In this document: one piece after another, positions 49,500 through 58,646 of the stretch
Numbering within the stretch: position 1 is the first letter of the stretch
How the letters are laid out: each line of letters starts with the position of its first letter
DNA from: Paraburkholderia solisilvae
Lineage (GTDB): Bacteria > Pseudomonadota > Gammaproteobacteria > Burkholderiales > Burkholderiaceae
Direction: 5' to 3'
Assembly: GCF_902859875.1 (NCBI RefSeq)
Contig: NZ_CADIKF010000011.1
Span: forward strand, 62,001-126,000
DNA: 64,000 nt
Program-made: the position numbers and the translations under genes
Notes under the pieces: model-generated
Told to the model about the DNA's origin: nothing
The model's input: only the letters and a program-made list of their open reading frames with translations
Database searches by the model: none

Positions 49500-51620
49500 A
49501 TGACGAAGCGTGAGGAGAAAGTTGCGCAATGGGAGCTGATACCCGAGCACGAAGTTGCCCGTTATTCCAGCGAACTTGAGGTGATCCGCTCCGCTTTACC
49601 GCACGAACTCGTGCGCAATAGCGTCGATACAGGCGGTCAGGCGCCGACCATGGGCAAAGCCGCGGCGATCTTCAGGCGCCCTAGCGAGTTCGGAGAAGCC
49701 TACGAAGACTGGCTTCTCGTGTGGAAGGTAGGCGAATCCGACGATGCGGCGCCCAATTCGCATAGCCCGAAGCATAAGCACCGCAGGGTGGTCGGGTATG
49801 TGAGGCGCCGACGCGACGGCGCTCATTTGCGGCTCATCGCCCCGTTTGTCGATACCCACGGCGAGCCCGAAGAAGCTCGCAATCCTCATGATCGGCTCGG
49901 CAGCAGTTTGACCCCCTGGCATGGCCCAGCTGACGCAGCGCCTGACGAGCCCGGTCAGGTCAAAAACGAAAGCAATATGGATCCTCAGAATTTTGCGGAG
50001 CGCGATGAAGCATCACTTGACGAACAACTTCGTCAGACGCACAAATCCATATCCAAGCTATCCGAAAAATTCATTGCTCCCGCCGAGCGATACGGCGACG
50101 ACATGCGATGGTGGCGCAACCCAAGAGTCGTGAACGCCGACTCCCTCGAAAAGCTATATGAATACCTGAAAAAGACTGCGCTTCGTTTTTACGTGAGTCG
50201 TTTCACGCCTGACGAGTGGAAGCAGTCCCAGGCGGATGAATACGAGCTTCCCTTCTACAGGAATTACTCGCTGTTCAAGATCACCACAAAAAGAGAAAAC
50301 CATCCTGATGAGACGCGCTTTTTCATCGCTCACACGAAGCGCGAACCCGCCCCGGTTTGTGTGCCGCTCAGTACGTCCATCCCCATCTATGCGTTCAACG
50401 ATCGCCTCGCGGAACGAGGGGAATTGTTGATCGATGCGAGAACGGTAGCGGCCTACCTCGTTTTCTTCAGCCGTTCGATCGACGGCAAGCTTGGACCCTT
50501 CTGGATTGTCGAGGAAGACCGCGACTTCGTCTGGACCGGGACCGATGATCGGGCGAACGAAGTGAGGCGGGCCGTCGTACGATCGCTGCAGCCAATTCAA
50601 CGGTTGCTCGATCCCGACGAATCGAAGAACGACGGACATTATTATCTGACTGCGTTCGTCAATTACGGCGCCTACCTCTTCTTTTCGCGCTTCGACGTCG
50701 ATGCCCAGGGACATGTCGAAATGCAGGACGACGCGCCCTGTTTTTCGCTGCTGCCGGTGCGGACGCGAGGGCGAAACGCTGAACTGCAGTCCGACCTGCC
50801 TGGCAGCGACGTGCTGGACGGCCGCTACATATCGGCTCCCGCCGGGATGCGGGCACACGGCGCCGACCTCGTCGCTGCGGCCGAAAGAACGCTGACGGAA
50901 AGCGAGGAAACGCGGCTGCGCGACCACCTGCGGACGCGCAGCATCGTCAATTTCACGCTGCCCGACAAAAACGATTCCAACTATTCCGCCCTATCGCTGA
51001 GCATCAGAAGCCTGAGCTTCTATCGTGGCTACTCGCTGATTCGTGTCACCGACCGACGGGGTCTTTACGCAAAATCGTTCTTCATCATTCTCGATGACGC
51101 GGGCAACGGCAATGCACCAGCCTGCCACCTCGGCCATTCGATCGCGGACCTTGTCCGATTCAATCAGTCTCTTGCGGAAAGAGGAATACAAGCGCTCAAC
51201 ATCGATTCAACTACGGTGGCCGACTACCTTCAGTTTTACTACAGGCCGTATGTGCAATGCGCGAATCACGAATTTTCAATCGCGGCGAGCCTCGAGGAGT
51301 TGCGCTGGTCGAGCCGGCATCGGGCGTCCGGGAACGGCGTTGCGAACGTCAAAAGCAGCTTCGAGCAGATCCACATACTGAAAAGCTTCGAATCGGTACA
51401 GGAACACTTCCAGCGTTTCAGATACTTCAAAGGCAGCCCATGCTTTGAGTTGCTCGCGTGCACCTACTCACGAAACGAATTCGCAAGCGCCCGCTTTACG
51501 GTAAACGCCGGCGGCACCGTGTTCGGCGGCCCCAGCATGGTGCTCGTCACCGACCCACCGCTGATTCCCGAGATCTACGACGAACGTTGGCAATTCCGAA
51601 TCAGGGGCAACCATGAATGA
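49500..51620 (+). CDS. Large protein of unknown family with two tandem module copies (706 aa)
   Basis: 706 residues, no family recognised, no signal peptide or membrane span. Residues ~215-430 and ~470-685 are duplicates: 'PFYRNYSLFKIT' (251-262) matches 'SFYRGYSLIRVT' (506-517), 'FNDRLAERG' (299) matches 'FNQSLAERG' (554), and 'TVAAYLVFFSR' (315) matches 'TVADYLQFYYR' (572), with equal 48-residue spacing between the first two pairs. The N-terminal ~200 residues are separate and charged. The stop overlaps the next gene's start by 8 bp, so the two products are made together and probably interact. Role unknown; defence, surface or signalling functions are all possible. Confidence 0.85.
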   Translation: MTKREEKVAQWELIPEHEVARYSSELEVIRSALPHELVRNSVDTGGQAPTMGKAAAIFRRPSEFGEAYEDWLLVWKVGESDDAAPNSHSPKHKHRRVVGYVRRRRDGAHLRLIAPFVDTHGEPEEARNPHDRLGSSLTPWHGPADAAPDEPGQVKNESNMDPQNFAERDEASLDEQLRQTHKSISKLSEKFIAPAERYGDDMRWWRNPRVVNADSLEKLYEYLKKTALRFYVSRFTPDEWKQSQADEYELPFYRNYSLFKITTKRENHPDETRFFIAHTKREPAPVCVPLSTSIPIYAFNDRLAERGELLIDARTVAAYLVFFSRSIDGKLGPFWIVEEDRDFVWTGTDDRANEVRRAVVRSLQPIQRLLDPDESKNDGHYYLTAFVNYGAYLFFSRFDVDAQGHVEMQDDAPCFSLLPVRTRGRNAELQSDLPGSDVLDGRYISAPAGMRAHGADLVAAAERTLTESEETRLRDHLRTRSIVNFTLPDKNDSNYSALSLSIRSLSFYRGYSLIRVTDRRGLYAKSFFIILDDAGNGNAPACHLGHSIADLVRFNQSLAERGIQALNIDSTTVADYLQFYYRPYVQCANHEFSIAASLEELRWSSRHRASGNGVANVKSSFEQIHILKSFESVQEHFQRFRYFKGSPCFELLACTYSRNEFASARFTVNAGGTVFGGPSMVLVTDPPLIPEIYDERWQFRIRGNHE

Positions 51621-54600
51621 TCCGAGAGGCGCAAACCTTGTTGCCAGCATAACGGGGCAACAGTTCGTCAACTACCTCCGCGACGGCAAACTTCCTCCCG
51701 GCATCGTGATGCCGACCAACCCGAGCGAACCCGCTCTCGAAGTCAATGGCGCCGTCGACTATGGAGGCTGGGACATACCTGAACCCTGTGCTGCCTTCGG
51801 CGTGATTTTTCACGGCCACGTCGATCTGGCAAACGCGATGGTCAAGGGAACACTCGATCTTTCCGGCTGCGTGTTCGAAGACGGCTTGCGACTCGACGAC
51901 GCCGAGATCGGCGGGTCGCTGCGTCTTGCCGGAATTACCGTCGAAAGCCATAGCGGACCGGGAAGCAGCAAACAAAGTCAGCTATTGAGTGTCGTCGGCG
52001 CCGTCATCAAAGGACGCGTCGATCTCACTGACGCGACGATCAGAGGCGATATCGAATTGCGGGGTGCGTCTATTGATGGATTCCTCGATCTGACCGGCGT
52101 GCAGGCCCAACAAATCCTGCTTGGCGGACTGAATCTGAAGGGTGACCTGAAGCTCGGCCGCAGACTGGACAGCGATGCCCAGGTCAGCCGCGTCGACGAA
52201 ATCAAGGGATGGGGCATCGAAGTCGGCGGAAGCATCCAGCTATACGAACTTCGCGATCGCATCGTCGAAAGTTCGTCAAGGAGCGAGCTTAAGCTGGATT
52301 TTCGCTCTGCGCGGGTCCAAGGATCGGTCTCCGTGATCATTTGGCACGCCGGTGTGCCGAGGAGAAAAAACGACGATGTCAGACGCAAGCGGGTCGACGT
52401 GCCCGATCTGAAGTCCGTCGATTTCTCCGGCGCCCGTATCGACGGTGACGTGTCCTTTCTCTCCTGCTACATACTTGAGTATCTCGACTTTAGCGACACA
52501 CGGATCGCGGGTAACGTTCGGATCGGGATATTCAAGCCGCCGCACGTCGGCTACGAATGTGTAGCAGCGCGGATGAAGACTTTGCATCTCTGCCGGGCAA
52601 GGATCGAAGGCTTTCTACATGTGGTCGGCGCGGCGGTGGACGATACGACGGATCTGAACTCGCTGACGTGCCACGGCGTTATCGAGTTCGCGAACGACTA
52701 CGCGACGCGCGTTGAACTTGGCGGCTCGCTCAACATGGACGGCGTCACCTGCAACTCGACCATCAAGATGCTCGGCATTATCGCGGCTCAATCGGTCAGC
52801 ATGTTCAGCGTAAAGACACGCAACGTCAAGTTCTGCGTAGCCAAGAAAATCCGTACCGACGATCGCTCGTCAGATAGCGCGCCAGACGCGGACACGATCG
52901 GCGTTACAGACGACCGGCCTGCATCAGACAACACGTTTTATCCCTGCCAGATCGGCAATCTCGACATCGAGAACGCACACATACAGGGAACCCTGGATCT
53001 GTCGCATCTGCAGATATTCGGCACGCCCCGCCGCGGCGGCATCGGCCTGAAGGTGGTCGATACGCGAATCGACGGCAACCTCGAACTGTGGAGTGCGCGC
53101 GCCTTTTGCAAGGAGAGCGATGGCGATTTGGCTGACGACATAGTCAAGCCGTGGGAATTCTCCGCTGCGATAGCGGGCGATGTCGTGATTCAGCGCTCGA
53201 AAATCTCGGGGGACGTGGTGCTGACATTCGCCAAAGTGTCGCGCATGATCGACCTGTCAGACTCGAGCGTCGGCGGCGACCTCAAGGCCGCATCGACGCT
53301 CACGCACAGCGCACTGGGTGAGAGCGACCAGATTCACGCCGACATGCATGGCCTCGATCCGCTTGCCGGCACCTACAGGGCCGTCTGCAATCAGCTCAAA
53401 ATGCGCATGCTTCGCTGCGACAACGACATCGATCTGACCGGTCTCACCATCGTCGCCGATTCGAGTGATCAGAGATCGGACGTCGGCGATCTGTCGGCAG
53501 GCTATATCGAAGTAAAGGGCGACGTTAAGCTTTATGAAAAAGACACAAGGCAACCGCGCGAAGCGTATGCGATGGTGCCGGGAAAGCTGGTTCTGTCCGA
53601 CTCGCACATCACGCGGCTGATCGTGTCGGCGTATGGCTTTCCTGCATATGACAACGCGCCGACGCCCGACGCGACCAAGCCTGCCGATGCGATTGGCGTG
53701 GCGCGAGACCATCCGGTCGTTGGCAAGCTTCGACACGCCATTCGCCAGCGCATGCCGGCGCACTGGTTTCCTGCGCGTGACGACGCAGCGCCGCGCGACA
53801 AGGTCAATGGCGTGACATTGGTGCGTGCGACGCTTGGAACGCTCGAAATACCGGAAGTTGGAGAGCCGCCGCGATATCCCGAATCGATCGATCTCGAAGA
53901 TGCGGAGATCGGAATCTGGCGAATCGGACAACCCGACTTATCCGATGCAAATCCGCGGCGTACCCGCCTTGAGCGGCTGATAGATCGCATGGTGTACGAC
54001 TCGCCCGAGCGGCAAGTCGCGCGTCGATATATTCGCTTGCTGGCGAACGACACGTTCCATCGGTCGACTTACAAAGCCGTGGAAGCATCGCTGCGAAATA
54101 GCGGCGACGACATACCAGCCGATATCGTCTATCGGGAAATGCACCGCCGGGCACATCGTGAATCGGGAAGCTGGTCGCTGCTGTTCGTTCTCTGGGGTCT
54201 ATTGCTTCGCTTCGGTACAAACGCCGGGCCGCTTCTGTTCGTGATCCTGGGGCTAGCGATCGTTTCGTTGCCGATCTACCGCAATCCGACCAACTTCGAA
54301 GCGTCGCTGCCATTTCTCGCTGCGCATAGAGAGAGCTTCATTGGCCCGAAAGACACGCCGCCGTCGCACGGTGCTCCGCCTGACGTGAAGGGTTGGGGGT
54401 GGGATGATGCTGCCATTCTGGCCGTGCATCATCACATTCCTGTCGTGCCGCTCATTGTACGAAACGAATGGGATGCAAAGACGGACCCCGGAATTGCATA
54501 CGGCGGTAATCAAAAGTGCGAGGAAAGCGATCCGCACGCGCGGTTCTTCACGACGTGCGTTCATCGGGCTGGAGCGCCAGGGGCGCCCCAATTCAAGATC

Positions 54601-54705
54601 ATGCCGATGGGACCTGAAGACTACGTGGCGATGATGGAGATACTCAACTGGATTCTCTGGCCTATCTTGCTGACTTACTGGATTCACAAGGCGATGCGGG
54701 AGTGA
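51613..54705 (+). CDS. Beta-helix repeat protein with C-terminal membrane segments (1030 aa)
   Basis: 1030 residues; the ATG lies inside the previous gene. From ~60 to ~740 the sequence is a chain of short 'G.l.L..a.i.G.l.l.g' units ('VDLANAMVKGTLDLSGCVFEDGLRLDDAEIGGSLRLAG', 'GRVDLTDATIRGDIELRGASIDGFLDLTG'), the look of a right-handed beta-helix like those in pentapeptide-related proteins. Residues ~800-850 are helical and polar ('RRYIRLLANDTFHRSTYKAVEASLRNSGDD'), followed by two membrane helices ('SLLFVLWGLLLRFG', 'GPLLFVILGLAIVSLP') and a last one at 1010-1028. No signal peptide, so the helix domain is probably cytoplasmic and tethered to the inner membrane. Known relatives are annotated only as membrane-associated proteins of unknown function. 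Confidence 0.85.
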   Translation: MNDPRGANLVASITGQQFVNYLRDGKLPPGIVMPTNPSEPALEVNGAVDYGGWDIPEPCAAFGVIFHGHVDLANAMVKGTLDLSGCVFEDGLRLDDAEIGGSLRLAGITVESHSGPGSSKQSQLLSVVGAVIKGRVDLTDATIRGDIELRGASIDGFLDLTGVQAQQILLGGLNLKGDLKLGRRLDSDAQVSRVDEIKGWGIEVGGSIQLYELRDRIVESSSRSELKLDFRSARVQGSVSVIIWHAGVPRRKNDDVRRKRVDVPDLKSVDFSGARIDGDVSFLSCYILEYLDFSDTRIAGNVRIGIFKPPHVGYECVAARMKTLHLCRARIEGFLHVVGAAVDDTTDLNSLTCHGVIEFANDYATRVELGGSLNMDGVTCNSTIKMLGIIAAQSVSMFSVKTRNVKFCVAKKIRTDDRSSDSAPDADTIGVTDDRPASDNTFYPCQIGNLDIENAHIQGTLDLSHLQIFGTPRRGGIGLKVVDTRIDGNLELWSARAFCKESDGDLADDIVKPWEFSAAIAGDVVIQRSKISGDVVLTFAKVSRMIDLSDSSVGGDLKAASTLTHSALGESDQIHADMHGLDPLAGTYRAVCNQLKMRMLRCDNDIDLTGLTIVADSSDQRSDVGDLSAGYIEVKGDVKLYEKDTRQPREAYAMVPGKLVLSDSHITRLIVSAYGFPAYDNAPTPDATKPADAIGVARDHPVVGKLRHAIRQRMPAHWFPARDDAAPRDKVNGVTLVRATLGTLEIPEVGEPPRYPESIDLEDAEIGIWRIGQPDLSDANPRRTRLERLIDRMVYDSPERQVARRYIRLLANDTFHRSTYKAVEASLRNSGDDIPADIVYREMHRRAHRESGSWSLLFVLWGLLLRFGTNAGPLLFVILGLAIVSLPIYRNPTNFEASLPFLAAHRESFIGPKDTPPSHGAPPDVKGWGWDDAAILAVHHHIPVVPLIVRNEWDAKTDPGIAYGGNQKCEESDPHARFFTTCVHRAGAPGAPQFKIMPMGPEDYVAMMEILNWILWPILLTYWIHKAMRE

Positions 54706-54801
54706 GGTTCTCTTTCGCCAACCTGAGAGTCACATACGATGCCAACAGCCGGAGTGAAACTAGTCACCCTATCGCACCGGACCACTCGCGGAGACACCCG
54801 A

Positions 54802-56019
54802 TCACGACTGAATCGCGAAGAAAGGCGGTGTGCCTTCCGAGAAGTCATCATTGCCCTGGATGCCCATCGTGATGCTCTTGCCGTAGAAGAATGGCATCGC
54901 CAGATCCAGTTCTCCCTCTCCGAACAGGGCGATGTTTTGACCGATACCGGCGTGCGCCGCGTTAGAACCGTTGCCCAATTCTGAAATTGCGTTGAACAAT
55001 GTGAACGAAACACCGAGCGTCGTTCCGCTTACGCTTTGCAACGACGCTGAAATCGTTGTCGGGTCCGACGGACAGAACCATGGCTGGTTCGAAAAGCTCG
55101 ACGGACACTGACTGATGGACGGGTCCACGAAGAAGTACGCGCCCGAACCGGAGTCGACGATGCCCGCCATAGGCAGACCGTTGAAACTGGCGGTTACCTC
55201 GCCAAACACGGTTGTCGTGATCTGCTGCGCGCTCGCCGGCAGTATGTTGTTGCTCTGCGTGTTGACGCCAAAGGTCATCGTGCCCGACGCCGACCCTTGA
55301 CCGCCTGCGCCGATTGCAGGAAAGCTCAGCGTCACACCGTTGTTGTCCGTTGCGAACAGCGTAATCGGGTTGGGCACTTGCTGCGCCTGCGGAACACCGA
55401 CACCCGTGCAGTTCGAACCCGCGCAATCGTAGTAAATCGATGCGGCGGCAACCAGGCATGAGGTTTGACAGTCTTGTCGAAGAACGTCCACGCCAATCAG
55501 ACCATTGGCCCCAAACGACGTAGCACCGTTCGCATCCATCGCGGGACCCGCGTTTGCACAATCGGCGGGAATCGACGCGAACGAGTGGTCGACAATTTGT
55601 ATCGGCAACGATGAAGCTGTTTCACCGGCAATCTTCAGGTCGACAGTCGAAATCGGACCCCATGCAATTCCAGCGCCGAATTCGACACATTCAGCCAGTG
55701 TATTGCCTTGCGCCGCGTCCTTGACGTTGACAAGACCTAACGAAGACGGCACCGCCGACCGCACGAGACGCAAGCCCACCGACCCCGTATCGACCAGAAC
55801 ATGATCGATCGTCGCGCAGTTGCTGGTGCCTGGCGCGCAGATAGTCACAGTGACGTACGGCGCATTCACGAGACCGAACGTGTGGTCCACCGTCACATTG
55901 ACCGTGTTGGATGCCTGATTTGAGCTGGCAAACTGGTTACTCGCGACGTTACTGCCACCACCGCCGCCACAACCTGCGAGCGCCAGAACGAAAGTGAGCA
56001 TTGCAAGCAGCTTTTTCAT
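54802..56019 (-). CDS. DUF3443 lipoprotein with aspartic-protease-like motifs
   Basis: 405 residues from the ATG at 56019 (GAGGA 5 nt upstream). The signal peptide ends in the lipobox LAGC, so it is a lipoprotein. The mature part has 'IDHVLVDTGSVGLRLVRSAVP' and later 'PMAGIVDSGSGAYFFVDPS', two D-T/S-G-S stretches spaced as in the two lobes of pepsin-like or retropepsin-like aspartic proteases, each followed by hydrophobic strands. This is DUF3443, typical of Burkholderiaceae. A peptidase role is inference. It lies 13 bp after the DUF2844 gene, in one operon. Confidence 0.88.
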   Translation of the reverse strand: MKKLLAMLTFVLALAGCGGGGGSNVASNQFASSNQASNTVNVTVDHTFGLVNAPYVTVTICAPGTSNCATIDHVLVDTGSVGLRLVRSAVPSSLGLVNVKDAAQGNTLAECVEFGAGIAWGPISTVDLKIAGETASSLPIQIVDHSFASIPADCANAGPAMDANGATSFGANGLIGVDVLRQDCQTSCLVAAASIYYDCAGSNCTGVGVPQAQQVPNPITLFATDNNGVTLSFPAIGAGGQGSASGTMTFGVNTQSNNILPASAQQITTTVFGEVTASFNGLPMAGIVDSGSGAYFFVDPSISQCPSSFSNQPWFCPSDPTTISASLQSVSGTTLGVSFTLFNAISELGNGSNAAHAGIGQNIALFGEGELDLAMPFFYGKSITMGIQGNDDFSEGTPPFFAIQS

Positions 56020-56032
56020 GTCGTCCTCGCTT

Positions 56033-56566
56033 CTACTGAAGTTCGGTAAGAGAGACGCCGGGCGGAACTGCCGACGGAAGATAGGCATAGCCCTTGAATC
56101 GGCCCATGCGGCCAAACGACTGAACCACCAGATCCGGCGAACTCAGTCCTCGTTGGCTCAAACCGCCTACCCGGATCACATCGAGGCCCGAAGGCGTCAG
56201 ATAGCGCGTCGAATAGGCACCGAGGATGTCCGCAAAGTTTGGCTGCCGCGGACCATTCCAGATGACCGCGAATACCGTATTGCTGGATGTCGCGACATAT
56301 TCGTGCACGACGGTTCCCGATTTCAGAACGACGACATTCACGCTATACAGCGCATTGGCTGAAGAAGCCGCCGCAGCAGCCTGCGAGGGCGTCGACGTCT
56401 GCACGAGCGCAGCGGCTTTCATCACGTTGGACGTAACGTGCGGATTGGCGCCGGTCAACGGAAAACCGCCCAGCGCCGCAACGGCCGCATTTGCAGCAAA
56501 GCCGATGCTGACAACTGCTGCCAGTCCAACGAATCTCCATTTCAACGATCTTTTCCCTGTTTCCAT
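56033..56566 (-). CDS. DUF2844 secreted protein
   Basis: 177 residues with a Sec signal peptide (cleavage after ...ANAAVA at about 30). The DUF2844 pattern follows: a small Ala-rich linker and a strand-rich domain with 'NTVFAVIWNGPRQPNFADILGAYSTRYL' and 'DLVVQSFGRMGRFKGYAYLPSAVPPGVSLTEL'. Genes of this family are commonly next to DUF3443, as here, suggesting a functional pair in the periplasm. Function unknown. It is first in the two-gene operon. Confidence 0.88.
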   Translation of the reverse strand: METGKRSLKWRFVGLAAVVSIGFAANAAVAALGGFPLTGANPHVTSNVMKAAALVQTSTPSQAAAAASSANALYSVNVVVLKSGTVVHEYVATSSNTVFAVIWNGPRQPNFADILGAYSTRYLTPSGLDVIRVGGLSQRGLSSPDLVVQSFGRMGRFKGYAYLPSAVPPGVSLTELQ

Positions 56567-57129
56567 GGCTTGTTCTCAATTCGGGTTCAGGTTGTTATGC
56601 GCTAACAGCACGCCGATAGCTCATATAACAACCGACCCTCATTCAGAGATCGCCGATAGATTGGGTATTATCGAAATTTGAAAATTGGCTGGATAAACCA
56701 CACTCCGTTATCTTTGGCTCGCGAGTAGAAACGCTTTCGAATGAGAATGTTTATGTATTTTTGAATTCATTCTTACATTTAAGTATTTCTGTAGCTGACT
56801 TTCCGGGTGAGTGTGTAGCCAATGAGGTTTTGAAGCAGACATTGGGCTGACTGGTGTAGGCGGAACTGGCGTCGACGACTTGCGTCGAGAGTTCGTCAAT
56901 GCGGAAAATGGAATGCTCTGCGATGCGTGCGTGCAAGAACGACGCGCAGACAGCAAGACTCTGGATCAGTCGGCAATATAACTAGCGTTGTCCCACCAGA
57001 AAAATCGACATCGACTGGCGCAAACGCCTGGCTTCTTCGTTGAGATCGCTCGACGCCGATGCCACGCCCTGCACACGCAGCACGGCATCGGGTTGCAGGA
57101 GCGTGTTTATTTCCTATGCACTCGCACCA
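56567..57129. other. Long AT-rich intergenic region
   Basis: 563 bp between the amiE 3' end and the DUF2844 start (both on the minus strand). Bases ~56640-56800 are conspicuously AT-rich and should hold the DUF2844 promoter. A hairpin behind amiE is at 57056-57091. Open frames present show no family pattern; one plus-strand register (56820-56980) looks faintly protein-like but has stops. Confidence 0.4.
57056..57091. terminator. Hairpin downstream of amiE
   Basis: CCGATGCC (57056-57063) and GGCATCGG (57084-57091) are perfect 8-bp arms around a 20-nt loop, 39 bp after the amiE stop in transcription direction. It may end the urt-fmd-amiE operon. The loop is long and there is no U-tract, so it may act with Rho. 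Confidence 0.4.
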
Positions 57130-58167
57130 TCACCTTGAATGGTCCGGATGTGCGGGGATGCCTTCGATCGGGCATTCGGGCGTACCGGGTGCGTTACGCG
57201 TGATCGCCTCGGCAGCGTTGCGCGCCGCTTCGGGATCACTGACCCATTGGTGGTAAAAGCCGAATGGGCATGCCGCGACCCCGTGCATGCCGTCGCCGGA
57301 ATGGATGGTTCCCGTATAGCCCCGGTGCAGCAACTTGTACAGGTGATTCTGCGATTGCATATTGCGCCGTGCGTCGCGAATCAGGCTCACCGACAGTTCC
57401 GCGTACTGCACGCCCATTTCCTCCTCACCGCATTCGCCAAGCGTGCGGCCGTCGAAGCCGACAATCGCCGAATGCCCGAAATACGAATACACGCCGTCCC
57501 AGCCCGTTGCGTTCGCGACCGCCACGTAAGAGTTGTTCATCCAGGCCATCGTCTTGGCCACCATGACCTGCTGCTCTTTCGCCGGATACATATACCCCTG
57601 GCAGCGCACGATCAGTTCGGCGCCCTGCATCGCGCAATCGCGCCAGATTTCGGGGTAGTTGCCGTCGTCGCAGATGATCAGGCTGATCTTCAGCCCCTTC
57701 GGCCCCTCGGTGACATACGTGCGATCGCCAGGGTACCAGCCTTCGATCGGCGTCCACGGCATGATCTTGCGATACTTCTGCACGATGTCGCCATGGTTAT
57801 TGATCAGCACGAGTGTGTTGTACGGCACCTTCTTCGGATGCTCTTCGTGGCGTTCGCCGGTCAGCGAAAAAACGCCCCACACATTGGCCTTGCGACAGGC
57901 CGCGCTGAACACTTCGGTCTCCGCGCCGGGAATAACGGACGCCGTCTCGAACATCTCGTCGCGGTCGTACATGATGCCGTGCGTCGAATACTCCGGAAAG
58001 ATCACGAGATCCATGCCGGGCAGCCCCTGCTTCATGCCGACCACCATGTCCGCGATCTTGCGCGCGTTCTCGAGCACTTCCGCTTTGGTATGCAGCCGCG
58101 GCATCTTGTAGTTGACGACGGCTACGCCGACACCGTCCTTGCTGCTCGAAATATCACCGTGTCGCAT
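57130..58167 (-). CDS. amiE: Aliphatic amidase
   Basis: 345 residues, the length of Pseudomonas AmiE (346). The nitrilase-superfamily triad falls exactly where it does there: E59 ('FPEYST'), K134 ('YRKIMPW') and C166 ('[10 protein letters not shown]'), with E142 also present. It hydrolyses short amides (acetamide, propionamide, formamide more slowly) to acid and ammonia. GGAGG lies 6 nt before the ATG. It is the last gene of the run that starts with urtA, so uptake and hydrolysis of amides are co-expressed. Confidence 0.95.
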   Translation of the reverse strand: MRHGDISSSKDGVGVAVVNYKMPRLHTKAEVLENARKIADMVVGMKQGLPGMDLVIFPEYSTHGIMYDRDEMFETASVIPGAETEVFSAACRKANVWGVFSLTGERHEEHPKKVPYNTLVLINNHGDIVQKYRKIMPWTPIEGWYPGDRTYVTEGPKGLKISLIICDDGNYPEIWRDCAMQGAELIVRCQGYMYPAKEQQVMVAKTMAWMNNSYVAVANATGWDGVYSYFGHSAIVGFDGRTLGECGEEEMGVQYAELSVSLIRDARRNMQSQNHLYKLLHRGYTGTIHSGDGMHGVAACPFGFYHQWVSDPEAARNAAEAITRNAPGTPECPIEGIPAHPDHSR

Positions 58168-58267
58168 GGTTGTCCCTCCATCTGCAGTTCAGTTGGTTGA
58201 TCGCCGTTCGCCGGACGCCGTTACGCGCAGCAAACAGCGGACTTGCAAAACGCGCGGCACGCGAGCG

Positions 58268-58621
58268 TCAATGGCTGATCATCCACGGCCGGCGGCCGCT
58301 TGCCGGGCTCTTCAGCGCGTCCGGTTGCGTGCCGCCGCTCGCGCCGCCGGCGAGCGTGATGCGCGAACCGCTGCAGCAGCCGCACCCGGATGGATGACGA
58401 GCTGTCGCGCCGCCCAATTGGCGTGGCTCGTGCGCGGCCCGCTCGTTGGTCGCATGGGCGCTGCGTTGCGTGCCCGACATCAGCGCGAGCGCCGGCGCGC
58501 TGATCATGCGCGACGCGCTCGCGCCGCAATCCGGGCAGTGCATCGGAAGATCGCGCGCGGCGACGCTGCGCATCACTGCAAACGGGCCGCACGTCGTGCA
58601 CTGAAAGTCGTAAACCGGCAT
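58268..58621 (-). CDS. fmdB: FmdB-family zinc-ribbon regulatory protein
   Basis: 117 residues. The N-terminal ~40 residues are a zinc ribbon with two Cys pairs ('YDFQCTTCGPFAVMRS', 'LPMHCPDCGASASRM'), typical of FmdB, the small regulatory protein encoded beside formamidase. The C-terminal half is low-complexity with a further Cys cluster ('SGCGCCSG') that could bind metal. It lies 25 bp after fmdA, in the same operon, and is thought to modulate fmd expression; the mechanism is not known. Confidence 0.9.
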   Translation of the reverse strand: MPVYDFQCTTCGPFAVMRSVAARDLPMHCPDCGASASRMISAPALALMSGTQRSAHATNERAAHEPRQLGGATARHPSGCGCCSGSRITLAGGASGGTQPDALKSPASGRRPWMISH

Positions 58622-58646
58622 GGCTCGCTCCTTCTTTCAACGATCG

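Noticed and set aside
48846-54801. Prophage or integrative element carrying the two-gene unknown locus
   Set aside because: No integrase, transposase, tRNA target or flanking direct repeat was seen; only a decayed cell-wall-binding gene hints at transfer.
56708-56956. 82-codon minus-strand frame in the AT-rich gap
   Set aside because: Ser/Pro/His-rich with no ribosome-binding site or family pattern; left as intergenic.
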